A DNA stretch of 53,452 nt, taken from Palsa-513 sp036510225. GTDB taxonomy: Bacteria > Actinomycetota > Thermoleophilia > Solirubrobacterales > Solirubrobacteraceae. The translations under genes and the position numbers were made by a program. Under the pieces are notes generated by a model, which searched no databases, had not been told where the DNA came from, and saw only the letters and a list, made by a program, of their open reading frames with translations. Numbering within the stretch: the first letter of the stretch is position 1; the number at the start of each line of letters is the position of its first letter. Shown here piece after piece: positions 40,920 through 51,052 of the stretch. The stretch is taken from the NCBI GenBank assembly GCA_036510225.1, contig DATCEH010000101.1, positions 1 through 53,452 of the forward strand, read 5' to 3'.

Positions 40920-43211
40920 GTGCCACAAGAGTCAAAGACGCTCGTCATCGCCGAGAAGCCGTCGGTCGGGCGTGACCTGGCCAAGGTCCTGACCGGTCCG
41001 TTCGCCAAGAGCGAGGGCTTCCTCGAGGGTCCTGACCACGTGATCACGTGGGCGGTCGGCCACCTCGTCCAGCTCGCGGACCCGGAGGAGTACGACCCGA
41101 AATTCAAGAAATGGCGGATGGCCGACCTGCCGATCGTGCCGTCGGCGTTCAAGCTCGTCGTCCGGGACGAGCGGTCGAAGAAGCAGATGAGCGTGGTCAA
41201 CAAGCAGCTCCACCGCAAGGACGTCGGTGATGTGATCAACGCGTGCGACGCCGGCCGTGAGGGCGAGCTGATCTTCGCGTACCTGTTCGAGAAGGCCAAG
41301 GCCGACAAGCCGGTCCGGCGGCTGTGGCTGTCGTCGATGACCAACAGCGCGATGCGCGACGCGTTCGCCCGGCTGCGTCCGGCCGACGAGCTCCAGAGCC
41401 TCGAGCAGGCAGCCCGATCGCGCTCGGAGGCCGACTGGATCGTCGGCATGAACTCGACCCGGGCGGCGACGATCCGCCTGCGGTCGTCCTTCGACGGAGC
41501 CGTCTCGCTCGGACGGGTGCAGACCCCGACGCTGGCGATCGTGGCCCGGCGGGAAGAGGAGATCCGGGCGTTCAAGCCTGAGCCGTACTGGCTGGTCGAC
41601 GCCAGGTTCGAGCCGTCGGGCGATGCCGCCCGAACCTACGGTGCCCGGTACCACGCCGGCTCGAAGCCGCGGATCGCGACCGCGGCGGATGCCGAGGCGA
41701 TCGTCAGGGCGGTCGCCGGGAGGACCGGCGAGATCTCGAAGGTCGAGAAGCGCAAGCAGACCGAGAAGGCGCCGATGCTCTACGACCTGACGTCGCTCCA
41801 GCGGGAGGCCAACACCCGCTTCGGCTTCTCGGCCAGGCGGACGCTGAGCGCGGCCCAACGCCTCTACGAGGAACACAAGGCCCTCACGTACCCGCGGACG
41901 AACTCGCGCTTCCTGACGAGCGACATGGTCGAGGAGATCAAGCCGACGGCCGAGCTGGTCGGCCACCGCCCGGAGTACAGGGACGCGGCCAACTACGTGA
42001 CCGGCCTCGACCTGCTGCCGCTGGGACGGGTGGTCGACGACGCGAAGGTCACCGACCACCACGCGATCATCCCGACGCGGACGGAGCATCCGGTCGAGAA
42101 GATGAACGACGACGACCATCGGGTCTACGACCTCGTCGCCCGGCGGTTCCTCGCGGTCTTCCACCCGGACGCGATCCTCGAGAACACGCGGGTCGAGACG
42201 ACGGTCGCAGAACACGTCTTCCGAACTCGCGGGAAGGTCCTCCTCGTGCCCGGCTGGCGGGCGGTCTACCTGTCGATGCCCGACGCCGCCCGCGCGTCAT
42301 CGGCGGCCGACCCGGCGCTCCGGGCGACTGGCGAGACCCAGGACGACGAGGAGCTCGACAGCGGCGTCCTGCCGAAGCTCGCCCAGGGCGAGCCGGCGCG
42401 GACGCTCGAGGCGGAGAGCCTGGCGAAGGAGACGAAGCCGCCCCGGCGCTACAGCGACGCGTCGCTGCTCGGGGCGATGGAGACGGCCGGCAGGCTGGTC
42501 GACGACGAGGAGCTCCGGGAGGCGATGAAGGACTCGGGGATCGGCACGCCGGCGACGCGGGCGTCGATCATCGAGCGATTGATCGACGTCGGCTACATCG
42601 AGCGTGACGGGCGGGCGCTGGTGGCGACGGAGAAGGGCCGCAACGTGATCCGCCTGCTCGGCGAGCACGCCCTGACCTCGCCGGACCTGACCGGGAGCTG
42701 GGAGCACCGGCTCGGAAAGATCGAGCGGGGCGAGGAGCAGCGGGAGCGCTTCATGGCCGACATCGCCGGCTTCGCCCGGGAGACGATCGAGGAGCTCGAC
42801 GCGAAGCTCAAGGACGTTCGGATCCCCCGGGCGAACCTCGGCCCGTGCCCGGTCTGTGGTCACGATATCGTCGAGAACCGGAAGGGCTACTCGTGCTGGT
42901 CGCGCGACGATCCGGGCTGCGGCTTCGTGATCTGGAAGGCCAAGGCCGGCAAGCAGCTGCCGCTGGTCGTCGCCCGCGAGCTGATCTCCAACGGCCGGAC
43001 CGAGAAGCCGGTGACCGGCTTCAAGGGTCGCAGCGGCCGGTCGTTCCGGGCTCGTCTGGCCCTGATGCAGACCGAGGACGGCAAGTGGCGGACGGAGTTC
43101 GACGAGCCGTGGGCCCGGGAGGGCGCCAAGCCGCCGGAGGTCGAGGGCGAGCTCGAGGCCGCCGCGGCGCCGGCTGTGGCAGCGGCCGCGTCCGAGCGGA
43201 ACGCCGCCTAG
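40920..43211 (+). CDS. topB: DNA topoisomerase III (type IA)
   Basis: 763 residues from the GTG at 40920. The Toprim domain has TLVIAEKPSVGRDLAKVL and NACDAGREGELIF. The active-site tyrosine lies in LTYPRTNSRFL, and TDHHAIIPT and KDSGIGTPATRASIIERL are typical of TopB rather than TopA. A C-terminal zinc-binding segment follows (CPVCGHDIVENRKGYSCWSR), then an Ala/Glu-rich tail. It unlinks single-stranded DNA in replication and recombination intermediates. It starts a rightward DNA-repair group. Confidence 0.93.
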   Translation: MPQESKTLVIAEKPSVGRDLAKVLTGPFAKSEGFLEGPDHVITWAVGHLVQLADPEEYDPKFKKWRMADLPIVPSAFKLVVRDERSKKQMSVVNKQLHRKDVGDVINACDAGREGELIFAYLFEKAKADKPVRRLWLSSMTNSAMRDAFARLRPADELQSLEQAARSRSEADWIVGMNSTRAATIRLRSSFDGAVSLGRVQTPTLAIVARREEEIRAFKPEPYWLVDARFEPSGDAARTYGARYHAGSKPRIATAADAEAIVRAVAGRTGEISKVEKRKQTEKAPMLYDLTSLQREANTRFGFSARRTLSAAQRLYEEHKALTYPRTNSRFLTSDMVEEIKPTAELVGHRPEYRDAANYVTGLDLLPLGRVVDDAKVTDHHAIIPTRTEHPVEKMNDDDHRVYDLVARRFLAVFHPDAILENTRVETTVAEHVFRTRGKVLLVPGWRAVYLSMPDAARASSAADPALRATGETQDDEELDSGVLPKLAQGEPARTLEAESLAKETKPPRRYSDASLLGAMETAGRLVDDEELREAMKDSGIGTPATRASIIERLIDVGYIERDGRALVATEKGRNVIRLLGEHALTSPDLTGSWEHRLGKIERGEEQRERFMADIAGFARETIEELDAKLKDVRIPRANLGPCPVCGHDIVENRKGYSCWSRDDPGCGFVIWKAKAGKQLPLVVARELISNGRTEKPVTGFKGRSGRSFRARLALMQTEDGKWRTEFDEPWAREGAKPPEVEGELEAAAAPAVAAAASERNAA

Positions 43212-43249
43212 ACGCAAGCCGTCCCCTGCGTGCGCGACGATGACTGGTC

Positions 43250-46123
43250 GTGCCGCTCACACTCGTCACCGGTCCGGCCAACTCGGCCAAGGCGCGCGTC
43301 GTGCTCGACCGCTACCGGTCGCAGCTCCACCGCGGGCCGATCCTGGTCGTGCCGACCGCGGCTGACGCGGTCCACTACCGGCGGGAGCTGGCGCAGAGCG
43401 GGGTCGTCCTCGGCGCCCGGGTCGAGTCGTTCGCCGGCCTGCTGGCGGAGATCGCCCGGCGGGCCGGGCTGGGGGTCGGGCCGCTCGGCCGGGGAGCCCG
43501 GGAGCGGGTCGTCGCGGCCGCGGTCGCCGACGCCCGGCTCGAGTTGCTCGCGCCGAGCGCGGCGGCACCCGGCTTCGTCGCGGCGGCGACGCGCCTGGTC
43601 GGCGAGCTCGGATCCCGGCGGATCGCGCCACAGCGCCTGACCGCGGCCCTCCGCGTGTGGGCGCCGGAGGGTCGGCGGCGGGTCTACTGCGACGAGGTCG
43701 CGGCGATCTACGCGGCCTACCGGCGGCGGCTCGAGCGGCTGGGCCGGCCGGACGAGGAGGGGCTGGCGTCGGCGTCGCTCGACGCCGTCCGCCTGGATCC
43801 GTCGGTGTGGGGGCGCACGCCGGTCATGCTCTACGGCTTCGACGACCTCGATCCCGTCCAGCTCGACGCGATCGAGACGCTGGCCGGCGAGGCCGACGTG
43901 GTCGTCTCGCTGCCGTACGAGCCCGGTCGGGTCGCGTTCGCGGGTCGGGCGACCACGTTCGAGACGCTGCGCCCGGCGGCCGCGGAGATCGTCTGCCTGC
44001 CGCCGGTGGCCGAGCACTACGAGGCGGATGCCCGAGACACGCTGCACCACCTCGAGCGTGCCCTCTATGAAGAGGACGGTGACCCGATCGCCTGCGGCGG
44101 GGCGATCCGCCTGCTCGAGGGGGAGACCGAGCGCGACGAGCTCGAGCTGGTCGGAGCCGACGTGCTCGGGCTGATCGACGCGGGGTACCGTCCGGGGGAG
44201 ATCGCCGTCGTGATGCGTTCGCCGGCTGGCTCGGAGGACCTGATCGCCGAGGTCCTCGGCGGGCTCGGCGTGCCGGTCACGATGATCCGGAGCGTCCGCT
44301 TCGCCGACACGGCCGTCGGCCGAGGCCTGCTTGGGCTGCTGCGGGCGGGCCTCGTCGACGGCGGCGTCGGGGACCTGCTCGACTGGCTGCGGGTCCCCGG
44401 ACTGATCGAGCATGCAGGGCTGGTCGATCGCTTCGAGGCGGATCTCCGGCGCCGGGGGATCAACCGGGCCGGGGCGGCGGCCGAGCGCTGGGAGCACTTC
44501 CCGCTGGACTCGCTCGAGCGCCTGAGCACAGCGGCCGGCCGGGGCCCGGAGGCGCTCCTCGAGCGGACGGTCGCCGAGCTCGAGCGCCTGGTCGCGGCCC
44601 CGTGGCGCAGGCGTGCCCACGTGCTCGACGGCGACGCCCTGGCGCAGGCCCGGGTCGTCGGGGAGGGGGCCCGCCGCCTTGCCGAGCTGCGCGAGCTGGC
44701 CCACGCCGACCCGTCGCTCGGGCCGAGCCCGGCCGAGCTGATCGCGACGCTCGCCGGCCTCGAGTTCGAGCCACCTCCGGCGCCGGGCGGCGTGCTCGTC
44801 TGCGGCGCCCTCGCGCTGCGGGCGCGGCGGACCCGGGCGGTCTTCGTCTGCGGGCTCCAGGAGGGCTCGTTCCCGGCGCCGGTCCGTGAGGGCCCGTTCT
44901 TCTCAGCCGACGACCGGACCGAGCTCGCGCAGGTCACCGGCCTCGTGCTGGCGCCGTTGCAGGACGCGCTGGCGGCCGAGCGGTACCTCTTCTACGCGAC
45001 TACCTCCCGCGCGCAGTCGCGCCTGCGCCTGAGCTGGCACAGGACCGGGGACGACGGCACGCCGTCGGCGGCCTCCCCGTTCCTCGACGACGTCCGGGAC
45101 GCGTTCTCGCCCGGCCCGGATGCGTCGGTCCCGGGGGAGGATGGGGATGCTCTGGAGCGCGTCCCGGCGACTGCGGCCGACGGGGTCAAAAGCGCCGGGG
45201 TGGGACTCGGCCGGCTGCGCTCGGCGGACGTGCTCGCGGCACTGGCGCAACGTAGCGCGCAGTCGCCTTCGGGACTCGAGTCGTGGGCGCGGTGCCCGGT
45301 CGCCTGGTTTGTGGAGGGCTTCCTCGGAGCCGAGGGGCTCGAGCCGGAGGGCGAGCCGCTGGCGCGTGGGACCGTCGCCCATGACGTGCTCGCCCGGGCG
45401 ATGGCCGAGCTCTGCTCCGACGGTCCGCCGGGGACGGCCAGCCCGGCGGCGGTCCGCGCGCTCGTCGACGAGGCGCTCGCCGGGCACGCCGGCGCGGTCT
45501 CATCCAACGACGAGCGCGATCGGGCGACTCGGCGGCGCCTGGCGGCCGACATCGAGCGGTACCTGGTCGGCCTCGAGGACGGCTCGTGGGGTCACGTTCC
45601 GGCCGAGTTCGAGCTGGCCTTCGGGCTGCCGGGGTCGGCGTACCCGGCGGTCGCGCTGGCCGGTGGCGAGCTCCTCCTCCGGGGGAGGATCGACCGGGTG
45701 GACGTCGATCGGGCGGCGGGGACGGGGATCGTCCACGATTACAAGTCGGGCTCCGAGGTCCCGGGGGTCGCCAAGTGGGAGGAGCGCGGCGCGATGGCGC
45801 TGGCCCTGTACATGCTCGTGGCCGCCGAGCTGCTCGGCCTCGAGGTCGTCGGCGGGCTCTACCAGCCGCTGCGGGGGCGTGACCTGCGCCCGCGGGGCGC
45901 GATCCGTGTCGACGCCGAGCCCGGGCTCCCGGCCTTCGCGGCCGACCGTGTCGAGCGCGACCAGCTCGCTGCGGCGAACGCCGGGGCGCTCGAGCGGGCC
46001 GTGCGGGCGGCGCGCGAGCTGCGGGCCGGGGCGCTCGAGGCGCGGCCGATGACCTGCTCGTCGCAGGGTCTCTGCCGCTATCCGTCGATCTGTCGCAGCC
46101 GGGCCGCCGGGGTGGCAGCGTGA
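43250..46123 (+). CDS. addB: AddB-like PD-(D/E)XK nuclease with Fe-S cysteines
   Basis: 957 residues from the GTG at 43250. The N-terminus has a P-loop-like TGPANSAKARVVL, lacking the GKT end, so ATP use is doubtful, as in many AddB proteins. The C-terminal nuclease domain has LLRGRIDRVDV and VHDYKSGSEV (Asp and Lys of PD-(D/E)XK). Cys682 together with Cys936, Cys942 and Cys948 gives the four-cysteine arrangement that holds a 4Fe-4S cluster in AddB. It is expected to pair with the AddA-like protein encoded 34 bases downstream for double-strand break resection. Confidence 0.87.
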   Translation: MPLTLVTGPANSAKARVVLDRYRSQLHRGPILVVPTAADAVHYRRELAQSGVVLGARVESFAGLLAEIARRAGLGVGPLGRGARERVVAAAVADARLELLAPSAAAPGFVAAATRLVGELGSRRIAPQRLTAALRVWAPEGRRRVYCDEVAAIYAAYRRRLERLGRPDEEGLASASLDAVRLDPSVWGRTPVMLYGFDDLDPVQLDAIETLAGEADVVVSLPYEPGRVAFAGRATTFETLRPAAAEIVCLPPVAEHYEADARDTLHHLERALYEEDGDPIACGGAIRLLEGETERDELELVGADVLGLIDAGYRPGEIAVVMRSPAGSEDLIAEVLGGLGVPVTMIRSVRFADTAVGRGLLGLLRAGLVDGGVGDLLDWLRVPGLIEHAGLVDRFEADLRRRGINRAGAAAERWEHFPLDSLERLSTAAGRGPEALLERTVAELERLVAAPWRRRAHVLDGDALAQARVVGEGARRLAELRELAHADPSLGPSPAELIATLAGLEFEPPPAPGGVLVCGALALRARRTRAVFVCGLQEGSFPAPVREGPFFSADDRTELAQVTGLVLAPLQDALAAERYLFYATTSRAQSRLRLSWHRTGDDGTPSAASPFLDDVRDAFSPGPDASVPGEDGDALERVPATAADGVKSAGVGLGRLRSADVLAALAQRSAQSPSGLESWARCPVAWFVEGFLGAEGLEPEGEPLARGTVAHDVLARAMAELCSDGPPGTASPAAVRALVDEALAGHAGAVSSNDERDRATRRRLAADIERYLVGLEDGSWGHVPAEFELAFGLPGSAYPAVALAGGELLLRGRIDRVDVDRAAGTGIVHDYKSGSEVPGVAKWEERGAMALALYMLVAAELLGLEVVGGLYQPLRGRDLRPRGAIRVDAEPGLPAFAADRVERDQLAAANAGALERAVRAARELRAGALEARPMTCSSQGLCRYPSICRSRAAGVAA

Positions 46124-46157
46124 GCGCCTGTCCGATCCCGACGACGGGGATCGGAGC

Positions 46158-49100
46158 GTGAGCACGCAGGCGCCCGACCGCGGGCTGGCGGTGCCGCTGA
46201 CCGACGAGCAGGAGGAGGCCGTCGAGCGGCGGCGGGGGGCGTTGCTGCTGGCGGCGAACGCGGGGAGCGGGAAGACGACGGTGCTCGTCGAGCGCTTCGT
46301 CCGGGCCGTCCACGAGGACGGTGTCGCGCCGGGGCGGATCCTCGCGATCACGTTCACCGAGCGGGCGGCCGGCGAGCTCCGCGAGCGGGTCCGCCGGAGG
46401 CTGCACGAGCTCGGCGACCGGCGGGCGGCCCGGGACACCGAGGCGGCCTTCGTCTCGACGATCCACGGCTTCTGCGCCCGCGTGCTCCGCGCCCATCCAC
46501 TGGCCGCAGGCCTCGCCCCGGGCTTTGCGGTGCTCGACGAGGGCACCGCCGCGGGCCTGCGCCAGGACGCGTTCGAGCGGGCGCTGAGGGACTGGATGAC
46601 AGGCCCGGCGGAGCTCGACCTCGCGGCGGCCTGCGGGGTCGACCGCCTCGCCGAGGCGATCGCCGGAGCTCATGACGAGCTCCGCAGCCGCGGCATGACT
46701 CGGCCGCGGCTCCCGGGCGCCGGACCGCGACATCAGGCGGGCCGCGTGTTGGCGGCCTTGGGCGAGGCGGGCATGACGCTCGCCGGCGAGCTCGACGCCT
46801 CGGCCCCGGCGGCCGGCAGCCGAGTCGCGGGGGCGCTGGACCAGCTCGAGCGGGTCCGGCTGGCGCGGCTGGGCGGTGGCGGTGACGTGGGGCTCGAGGT
46901 TCGTGGGGAGGGCGTGAAGCTCGAGGAGCTCAAGCTCCATCGGGGGGCAAAGGCGTTGAAGACCGCGGCCGCCGACGCCTACGAGGCGGCGCGCATGCGC
47001 TGCTGCGAGGCTCGCGACGACGTGCTCGGCGTGGCCGGGCTCGACCTGCTCGGCCGGCTGCTCGACGGCTTTGCGACCGAGTTCGCCGGGCTCAAGCGGG
47101 CCCGCGGTGCGCTTGACTTCGACGACCTCGAGCTCTGCGCGCGGGACCTCCTGGCGGGGGACGAGGAGCTCCGCGTGCGCTGGTCGGAGCGCTTCGAGCT
47201 GCTGATGGTCGACGAGCTCCAGGACACGAATCCCCGAGAGATGGCGATCCTCGCGGCGCTCGACCGGGGCAACCTGTTCACCGTCGGCGACGAGTTCCAG
47301 TCGATCTACGGGTTCCGCCACGCCGACGTCGGGATCTTCCGCCGGCGCCGGCTGGAGCTCGCGGCCGGTGACGGGGTGCGGGCGCTGTCTGTGAACTTCC
47401 GCTCGCGACCGCCGCTGCTCGCCGCGATCAACGCGACGTTCGCGCCGATCTTCGGTGATAACTTCGTCCCGCTCGTCGCCGGCCGCGATGACGGCCCCGA
47501 GGACGGGCCGGGCGGCGAGCCGCTGGTCGAGCTGATGCTGAGCGACTCGGCCGGCTGGGCGGAGACCGCGCCGGGCGAGGAACCGGGCCCCGGACCGCCG
47601 TGGCGGCGAGCCGAGGCGGCCCTCCTGGCACGGCGGATCGACGAGCTGATCGGGTCCGGCGCGGCCCGCCCGAACGAGATCGTCGTCCTGCTGCGCTATG
47701 CGACCGCGGCCGGCGTCTACGGGCAGGCGCTGGCCGACCGCGGCATCCCGATCGCCGCGGCGCTCGGCGGGGGCTTCTACGCGGCGCAGGAGATCGCCGA
47801 TCTGGGTGCCTACGTCCGCGTCCTCGCCAACCCGCTCGACGACGTCGCCCTCTACGGTGTTCTCGCCTCGCCGCTGGGCGGCCTGCGCGCCGACGCGCTC
47901 GCGGTGATCGGGCTCGCCTCCAAACGGCTCGAACGCCCGCCCTGGGAGGTGATCGCGGCCGACGCGGCCGGCGATCAGGCGGCGGGTGCCGCGCTGGCCG
48001 GGCTTGCCGCGGACGACCGCGCGCGGCTGGCCGGTCTGCGGGCCCTGGTCGAGCGGGAGCGTCGGGCGGCGGCGGGGCTCGGGCTGGCCGAGCTGCTGCA
48101 CCGCAGCGGCTACCGCGAGCGGGCATTGGTCGGCCGGGGAGCGGCGCTCGGGCTCGCCAACCTGCGCAAGCTGCTGCGCCTCGCACGGGAGTTCGAAGCC
48201 CGCGAGGGGCGCGATCTGCGTGGCTTCGCCGATCGGCTGGCGGCCGGCCGGCTCGGCTCGAGCCGCGAGCAGCACGCCCAGCTGGCGGAGACCGCGGCCG
48301 TCCGCCTGATGACCGTGCACGCGGCCAAGGGCCTCGAGTTTCCGGTCGTCTGCGTCGCCGACCTCGGCCACGGCCCGCCGATCGGCGCGCCGGTGATCCT
48401 GACCGACGGCGAGCAGGTCGGCCTGCGCCTGCCGAGCCTCGACGGTGGAAAGCCGGGCGAGGCGTTCGCCTACAGCGAGCTCCGCGCCGCCCAGGGGAGG
48501 GCGGCGCTCGCGGAGGAGCAGCGAATCGCCTACGTCGCGATGACCCGCGCCCGCGAGCGCCTGATCCTCAGCGGAGCCGCCCACTTCGCCCACTGGCCGA
48601 CCGCCGGGCCGTTCGCCGCGCAGATCGCCTGGCTCGCCCCGGCGGTCGTCGAGGACCTGGCCGATCGCCTGGCCGGGCCGACCGGGGTCAGCGAGATCGA
48701 GCACGGCGGCGCGCGGGTCCGGCTGACGCTGACCGCGGCCGGCGACATGCCCGCGCTGCGCGATGTCGTCGTCCCCGATCCGTTCGTGTCGCCCCCGCCG
48801 GCCGACCCGCGACCGGCTCCGCCCGAGCAGTACGAGCAGATCTCGCTGTTCGGCCTGCTCGATTCCGCCGTCCTCGATTCCGCCGTCCTCGATCCCGCCG
48901 TCTGCGATCCCCCTGGCCGTGTTCCCGCCGTCTGCGATCCGCCTGGCCGTGTTCCCGCTGGCCGCGAGCCCGCCGCGCTCGAGTCCGCCGCCTGCGATTC
49001 CGCGGTCTGCGATTCCGCGGTCTGCGATCCCGCGGTCTGCGATCCCGCTGGCCGTGTTCCCGCTGGCCGCGAGCCCGCCGCGCTCGAGTCCACCGGCCGC

Positions 49101-50015
49101 GATCCCGCCGAGGTCGACCCGGCCGAACGCCGACCGCCGGCTCCGGCTGGGCCGGCCGCGCCTTCCGCGGCGGGCTCCGAAACCACGAAATCGTCGCCCG
49201 TGCACGTCGTGCGCCTGCCGCCGCCGAGCTCGGTCAGCTACAGCTCGCTGGTCGACTACGGCCGCTGTGGGTACGGCTACTACCTGCGGCGGGTGCTCGG
49301 TCTCGCCGAGGTTGCCCCGCCCGCGAGCCTCGAGCCGCCCGGCGCCTACGACGCGGCCCTGCGGGGCCGGGCCGTCCACGCCGTGCTCGAGCGGCTCGAC
49401 TTCGCTGCGCCCGTCGTGCAGGCGGCCGCAGCCGCCTGGCCCGCGGCCGGCGGCGGTCAGCCGACCGATGACGAGCTGCGCGCGGTCGGCGAGTTGGCGG
49501 GCGCGTTCGCCCGCAGTCCGCTCTGCCCCCGGCTCGCCGGAGCCGCGACGGTCAGCCGGGAGGCGAGCTTCGCCCTGGCGGTCGGCGACCTCCTCGTGAA
49601 CGGATACATCGACGTGCTCGCGGGCGAGGCCGGCGGAGCGATGCTCGTCGTCGACTACAAGACGGACCGCGTCGATCCGGAGACCGACCTCGGCGAACGC
49701 GTTGCCGCCGACTACGACGTGCAGCGGCGGATCTACGCGCTCGCGGCGCTCCGGGCGGGCGCGACCAGCGTCGAGGTCGCGTACTGCTTCCTGCGCCGGC
49801 CGGAGGACGTCGTTGCCGCCCGCTACACGGCGGCCGACGCCGCCGGGCTGGAGGCCGGCCTGGCTGCGCTGGCCGCGCCGCTCCTGGCCGGCCGCTTCGA
49901 GGTCTCACCGCGGCCGCACCGCGGGCTCTGTGCGACCTGCCCCGGCCGGGCCCGGCTCTGCTCGTGGGACGAGGCCCTCACGCACGGCGAGGATCCCGGG
50001 CCGCCCGGTCGATGA
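46158..50015 (+). CDS. addA: AddA-like UvrD-type helicase-nuclease with internal repeats
   Basis: 1285 residues from the GTG at 46158. Helicase motifs are in order: NAGSGKTT (34-41), TFTERAAGELRERV, STIHGFC, LLMVDELQDTNP, VGDEFQSIYGFRHADV, VNFRSRPPLL, LMTVHAAKGLEFPVV and YVAMTRARERLIL. The C-terminal nuclease domain has VNGYIDVLAGEAGGAM and VVDYKTDRV. It unwinds and degrades broken DNA ends with AddB. Residues about 901-988 form a low-complexity linker of short repeats (CDPAV/LDSAV and GRVPAGREPAALES) between helicase and nuclease parts, which is not part of the family core. Confidence 0.9.
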   Translation: MSTQAPDRGLAVPLTDEQEEAVERRRGALLLAANAGSGKTTVLVERFVRAVHEDGVAPGRILAITFTERAAGELRERVRRRLHELGDRRAARDTEAAFVSTIHGFCARVLRAHPLAAGLAPGFAVLDEGTAAGLRQDAFERALRDWMTGPAELDLAAACGVDRLAEAIAGAHDELRSRGMTRPRLPGAGPRHQAGRVLAALGEAGMTLAGELDASAPAAGSRVAGALDQLERVRLARLGGGGDVGLEVRGEGVKLEELKLHRGAKALKTAAADAYEAARMRCCEARDDVLGVAGLDLLGRLLDGFATEFAGLKRARGALDFDDLELCARDLLAGDEELRVRWSERFELLMVDELQDTNPREMAILAALDRGNLFTVGDEFQSIYGFRHADVGIFRRRRLELAAGDGVRALSVNFRSRPPLLAAINATFAPIFGDNFVPLVAGRDDGPEDGPGGEPLVELMLSDSAGWAETAPGEEPGPGPPWRRAEAALLARRIDELIGSGAARPNEIVVLLRYATAAGVYGQALADRGIPIAAALGGGFYAAQEIADLGAYVRVLANPLDDVALYGVLASPLGGLRADALAVIGLASKRLERPPWEVIAADAAGDQAAGAALAGLAADDRARLAGLRALVERERRAAAGLGLAELLHRSGYRERALVGRGAALGLANLRKLLRLAREFEAREGRDLRGFADRLAAGRLGSSREQHAQLAETAAVRLMTVHAAKGLEFPVVCVADLGHGPPIGAPVILTDGEQVGLRLPSLDGGKPGEAFAYSELRAAQGRAALAEEQRIAYVAMTRARERLILSGAAHFAHWPTAGPFAAQIAWLAPAVVEDLADRLAGPTGVSEIEHGGARVRLTLTAAGDMPALRDVVVPDPFVSPPPADPRPAPPEQYEQISLFGLLDSAVLDSAVLDPAVCDPPGRVPAVCDPPGRVPAGREPAALESAACDSAVCDSAVCDPAVCDPAGRVPAGREPAALESTGRDPAEVDPAERRPPAPAGPAAPSAAGSETTKSSPVHVVRLPPPSSVSYSSLVDYGRCGYGYYLRRVLGLAEVAPPASLEPPGAYDAALRGRAVHAVLERLDFAAPVVQAAAAAWPAAGGGQPTDDELRAVGELAGAFARSPLCPRLAGAATVSREASFALAVGDLLVNGYIDVLAGEAGGAMLVVDYKTDRVDPETDLGERVAADYDVQRRIYALAALRAGATSVEVAYCFLRRPEDVVAARYTAADAAGLEAGLAALAAPLLAGRFEVSPRPHRGLCATCPGRARLCSWDEALTHGEDPGPPGR
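48858..49121 (+). repeat. In-frame repeats within the AddA-like gene
   Basis: A 15-bp unit (CTCGATTCCGCCGTC or TGCGATCCCGCGGTC forms) recurs many times, and a larger block of 57 bases at 48931-48987 is repeated at 49036-49092, a period of 105 bases. All spacings are multiples of three, so the frame is kept. The encoded peptide is an acidic/neutral, Pro/Ala/Val-rich linker. Confidence 0.88.
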
Positions 50016-50069
50016 GCAAGCCGCCGTGCAGGACGCTTGGGTCCGCCGGCCTCGTGGAATACTGACGTC

Positions 50070-50948
50070 ATGCCGCGGGCGATCTGGACGGGGGCGATCA
50101 GCTTCGGGCTGGTCAGCGTGCCGGTCAAGCTGTATGCCGCGGTCTCGGCCAAGGGCGTCCACTTCCACCAGCTCCACGCGACCGACGGCGTCCGCATCCA
50201 GCAGAAGCGGATCTGCCCGGCCGACGGCGAGGAGGTCCCGTTCGCGGAGATCGTCAAGGGCTATGAGATCGCCCCCGACCGGTACGTCATCATCGAGCCG
50301 GAGGAGCTCGCCACGCTCCAGCCGAAGCGGGCCCGGACGATCGAGATCGAGGACTTCGTCGCCCTTTCGGAGATCGACCCGATCTTCTTCGACCACCCCT
50401 ATTACCTCGTGCCCGACGAGCGCGGCGTCAAGCCGTACCGGCTGCTGCTCGACGCGATGCGCGACACCGAGCGGGTCGCCCTCGGCCGTCTCGTCCTGCG
50501 GGCCAAGGAGCACATCGTCGCGATCCGGGCGGGCGACGGCGTGATGACGCTCGAGACGATGGTCTTCGCCGACGAGATCGTCTCGCCCGACAAGTTCGCC
50601 GAGCTCGACGGCGAGGTCGAGACCAGCGACCGGGAGCTGAAGATCGCCAAGCAGCTGATCGACTCCCTGAGCGGGCCGTTCGAGCCGGAGAAGTACCGCG
50701 ACGAGTATCGCGAGCAGGTCCTCGCCCTGATCGATCGCAAGGCCAGCGGCGAGGAGATCGTCCTCCAGCCGCAGGCCCCCGACGAGGCGCCCGACGGCGC
50801 CGACCTGATGAGCGCGCTCCAGGCCAGCCTCGAGGAGGTCAAGAAGCGCACGGGCGCCGGACCGAAGAAGACGCGCAAGGCCCCGGCTCCGGCGGCCGCC
50901 GAGAAGCCTGCCCCGGCCGGGCGCAAGCCGGCCGTCAAGTCCGGCTGA
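50070..50948 (+). CDS. ku: Non-homologous end-joining protein Ku
   Basis: 292 residues from the ATG at 50070. The beta-barrel bridge region begins MPRAIWTGAISFGLVSVPVK and continues HFHQLHATDGVRIQQKRICP, ELATLQPKRARTIEIEDFV and PYYLVPDERGVKPYRLLLDA. After the core comes a Lys/Ala/Pro-rich C-terminal tail (KKTRKAPAPAAAEKPAPAGR), as in actinobacterial Ku with DNA-bridging tails. It rings broken DNA ends and recruits ligase D. No ligD gene is in the window; it may lie elsewhere. Confidence 0.95.
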   Translation: MPRAIWTGAISFGLVSVPVKLYAAVSAKGVHFHQLHATDGVRIQQKRICPADGEEVPFAEIVKGYEIAPDRYVIIEPEELATLQPKRARTIEIEDFVALSEIDPIFFDHPYYLVPDERGVKPYRLLLDAMRDTERVALGRLVLRAKEHIVAIRAGDGVMTLETMVFADEIVSPDKFAELDGEVETSDRELKIAKQLIDSLSGPFEPEKYRDEYREQVLALIDRKASGEEIVLQPQAPDEAPDGADLMSALQASLEEVKKRTGAGPKKTRKAPAPAAAEKPAPAGRKPAVKSG

Positions 50949-51052
50949 CCCGGCGCCGTCGGGGGCCATTTTCGGCCTTTGCGCTGCTACGCTTGGGTCT
51001 TCGCCTCTCCTCTACGCTCGCCCCATCTGCCCCCCGGTTAAGGGCGTCCGGG

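Noticed and set aside
45186..49379. Very long open frame on the minus strand (1397 codons) antisense to the addB- and addA-like genes
   Set aside because: Its translation is Arg/Gly/Pro/Asp-rich without any family motif, while the plus strand encodes complete helicase and nuclease motifs. GC-rich third positions keep the antisense frame open.
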